Shown piece after piece: positions 62,817 through 64,000 of a stretch of 64,000 bases of DNA (its first letter is position 1; every line of letters starts with the position of its first letter). Both the position numbers and the translations under genes were made by a program. Location: contig JAEVYS010000018.1 of NCBI GenBank assembly GCA_023392635.1, positions 1-64,000 of the forward strand, given 5' to 3'. Source of the stretch: Actinomycetes bacterium (GTDB lineage: Bacteria > Actinomycetota > Actinomycetes > Propionibacteriales > Propionibacteriaceae). The notes under the pieces were generated by a model. The model saw nothing but the letters and a program-made list of their open reading frames with translations, was not told where the DNA came from and did not search any database.

Positions 62817-62849
62817 GGCCGGAGCCTATTCCCGCATAGGGTCGCGAGG

Positions 62850-63578
62850 GTGAACGAGTCGCTGCGACAAGTCCTGGACCACAGCCGGCGCATCGTGTTC
62901 TTCGGTGGCGCCGGCGTCTCCACCGAGAGCGGCATCCCCGACTTCCGTTCCGGGGACGGGTTGTACAGCCGGGACACCGGGACCCGGTACGCGCCGGAGG
63001 AGGTCCTCAGCCACAGCTTCTTCCTGCGCCACACCGCAGAGTTCTACGCCTACTACCGCACCCACCTGCTCCACCCCGAGGCGCGGCCGAACGCCGCCCA
63101 CCTCGCCCTGGCCCGGCTCGAGGCGGCCGGGAGGCTGACCGCGGTCATCACCCAGAACATCGACGGCCTCCACCAGGCCGCGGGGTCGGCGACCGTGGTG
63201 GAACTGCACGGCAGCGTCCACCGCAACAGCTGCCTGCGCTGCGGGACTCCGTACGGCCTGGAGCGGATCCTGGGAAGTGACGACGTGCCGCACTGCGGGT
63301 GCGGAGGGGTGATCAAGCCGGACGTGGTGCTGTACGAGGAGCCGCTCGACGAGGCGGTGGTGGACCAGGCGATCACCCACCTCTCCGCCGCGGACACGTT
63401 GATCGTGGGCGGGACGTCGCTCGTGGTCTACCCCGCCGCCGGCCTCGTCCGCTTCTTCCGGGGCGCCGACCTCGTCCTCATCAACACCTCACCCACCGAC
63501 TACGACCGATTCGCCACCCTGGTGATCCCCGAGCGGATCGGAACGACCCTCGCAGCCGCCACCGCGCACCTGGCCTGA
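62850..63578 (+). CDS. Sir2-family NAD-dependent protein deacylase
   Basis: The 242-residue sirtuin has the NAD motif GAGVSTESGIPDFR, TQNIDGLH, the catalytic His in VVELHGSV, and the zinc cysteines CLRC...CGC. TAGGGT (62837-62842) ends seven bases before the GTG, consistent with a leaderless mRNA. It is divergent from the M20 gene. Confidence 0.92.
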   Translation: MNESLRQVLDHSRRIVFFGGAGVSTESGIPDFRSGDGLYSRDTGTRYAPEEVLSHSFFLRHTAEFYAYYRTHLLHPEARPNAAHLALARLEAAGRLTAVITQNIDGLHQAAGSATVVELHGSVHRNSCLRCGTPYGLERILGSDDVPHCGCGGVIKPDVVLYEEPLDEAVVDQAITHLSAADTLIVGGTSLVVYPAAGLVRFFRGADLVLINTSPTDYDRFATLVIPERIGTTLAAATAHLA

Positions 63579-63692
63579 GGCGGCCCCGTCATCCCGGCCC
63601 CGACCCGGGAGCTCCTCGGCCGGCCCCGGTCCTCACTGCTAGGCAAGGGTTCACCCTCGGCCGGTCCGGCCCGGTGTGTCAGGATGAACGGC

Positions 63693-64000
63693 ATGGCCGC
63701 CGCGGGCAGCCAGCAGGTGACCGTCGACGGCCACACGCTGGCACTGACCAACCTCGACAAGGTGCTCTACCCTGCCACCGGCACCACGAAGGGCGAGGTC
63801 ATCGCCTACTACGCCGAGGTGGGCGAGTACCTGCTTCCGCACGTCGCTCAGCGTCCGATGACCCGCAAGCGCTGGCCGGACGGCGTGGGCCTGGACGGTG
63901 ACCACGTCAACGTGTTCTTCGCGAAGAACCTGCCGCGCGGAACCCCGGACTGGGTCAAGCGTTACTCGATCGAACACTCCGACGGCACCAACGACTACCC
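63693..64000 (+). CDS. LigD-type polymerase/primase domain protein, N-terminal part (partial)
   Basis: The open frame continues to the right edge; 102 residues are visible. NLDKVLYPATGTTKGEVIAYYAEVGEYLLPH, then RPMTRKRWPDGV, is the start of the LigD polymerase domain used in non-homologous end joining. Whether nuclease and ligase domains follow cannot be seen. CAGGAT ends seven bases before ATG 63693; ATG 63684 is an in-frame alternative. Confidence 0.85.
   Translation, partial: MAAAGSQQVTVDGHTLALTNLDKVLYPATGTTKGEVIAYYAEVGEYLLPHVAQRPMTRKRWPDGVGLDGDHVNVFFAKNLPRGTPDWVKRYSIEHSDGTNDY

Overview
The window is a very GC-rich (roughly 70%), densely coded chromosomal segment of an actinobacterium. 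The evidence is a set of actinobacterial hallmark genes: mtrA-mtrB-lpqB, an Rv3235-family gene beside secA, DUF3052 beside aceE, DUF3145 beside fabF, a PucR-type activator ahead of fabD-fabH-acpP-fabF, and prfB-ftsE-ftsX-smpB. A stand-alone type II fatty acid synthase cluster and the lack of any mycolate gene fit Propionibacteriaceae-like or streptomycete-like lineages better than mycobacteria. The family-level placement is inference. No insertion sequence, prophage, integrase or CRISPR array is visible.

Layout. 1-2.1 kb: end of a cupredoxin gene, a coupled membrane protein and an Rv3235-family gene. 2.1-7.6 kb: secA and a polar amino acid ABC transporter. 7.7-13.8 kb: a YcaQ/AlkX-type DNA glycosylase and a divergent four-gene ferric-siderophore uptake operon under a DtxR/IdeR-like box. 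13.8-23.4 kb: hpf, amtB-glnK, comF, lpqB, mtrB, mtrA, a YqgE gene, a soluble histidine kinase and an HTH-receiver regulator. 23.5-31.1 kb: the tmRNA gene ssrA, an FKBP gene, a DUF2207 membrane protein, smpB, an M23 peptidase, ftsX, ftsE and prfB. 31.1-31.6 kb: a protein-free stretch with repeats and a candidate C-rich small RNA. 31.6-40.7 kb: a RecQ-phosphoribosyltransferase fusion, a ComB-like phosphatase, an AroE-like dehydrogenase, an acetyltransferase, a second two-component system, a hydrolase, tRNA-Val(UAC), a tyrosine phosphatase lipoprotein and DUF3052. 40.7-46.2 kb: aceE, a PHP protein and a secreted beta-domain repeat protein. 46.4-52.2 kb: the fatty acid synthase cluster with its regulator. 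52.3-57.2 kb: a YggS protein and a MoxR-DUF58-vWA-vWA operon. 57.4-64 kb: a pseudokinase-like membrane protein, a HAD phosphatase, a cytidylate-kinase-like protein, an MFS exporter, an M20 peptidase, a sirtuin and the start of a LigD polymerase-domain gene.

How the genes work together. Cell-envelope growth and division are represented by MtrAB-LpqB, FtsEX with its M23 partner, and SecA. Translation quality control is represented by ssrA, smpB, prfB and hpf. Membrane lipid synthesis has its own cluster-linked regulator. Nutrient-regulated import covers nitrogen (amtB-glnK with GlnR-like boxes), iron (DtxR/IdeR box) and amino acids. The mtrA-mtrB-lpqB-comF-hpf-secA order known from other actinobacteria is still recognisable here, but transport modules now separate its members.

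The most notable observations are: a candidate C-rich small RNA with promoter and terminator (31.3 kb); comF reading antisense across glnK; a hairpin leader upstream of hpf; an HTH-receiver protein with reversed domain order next to a kinase that overlaps YqgE; a 33-bp near-perfect hairpin (24.4 kb); a RecQ fused to a phosphoribosyltransferase-like domain; a pseudokinase-like membrane protein with a Ser-Pro tail; and repeated leaderless-promoter signatures.
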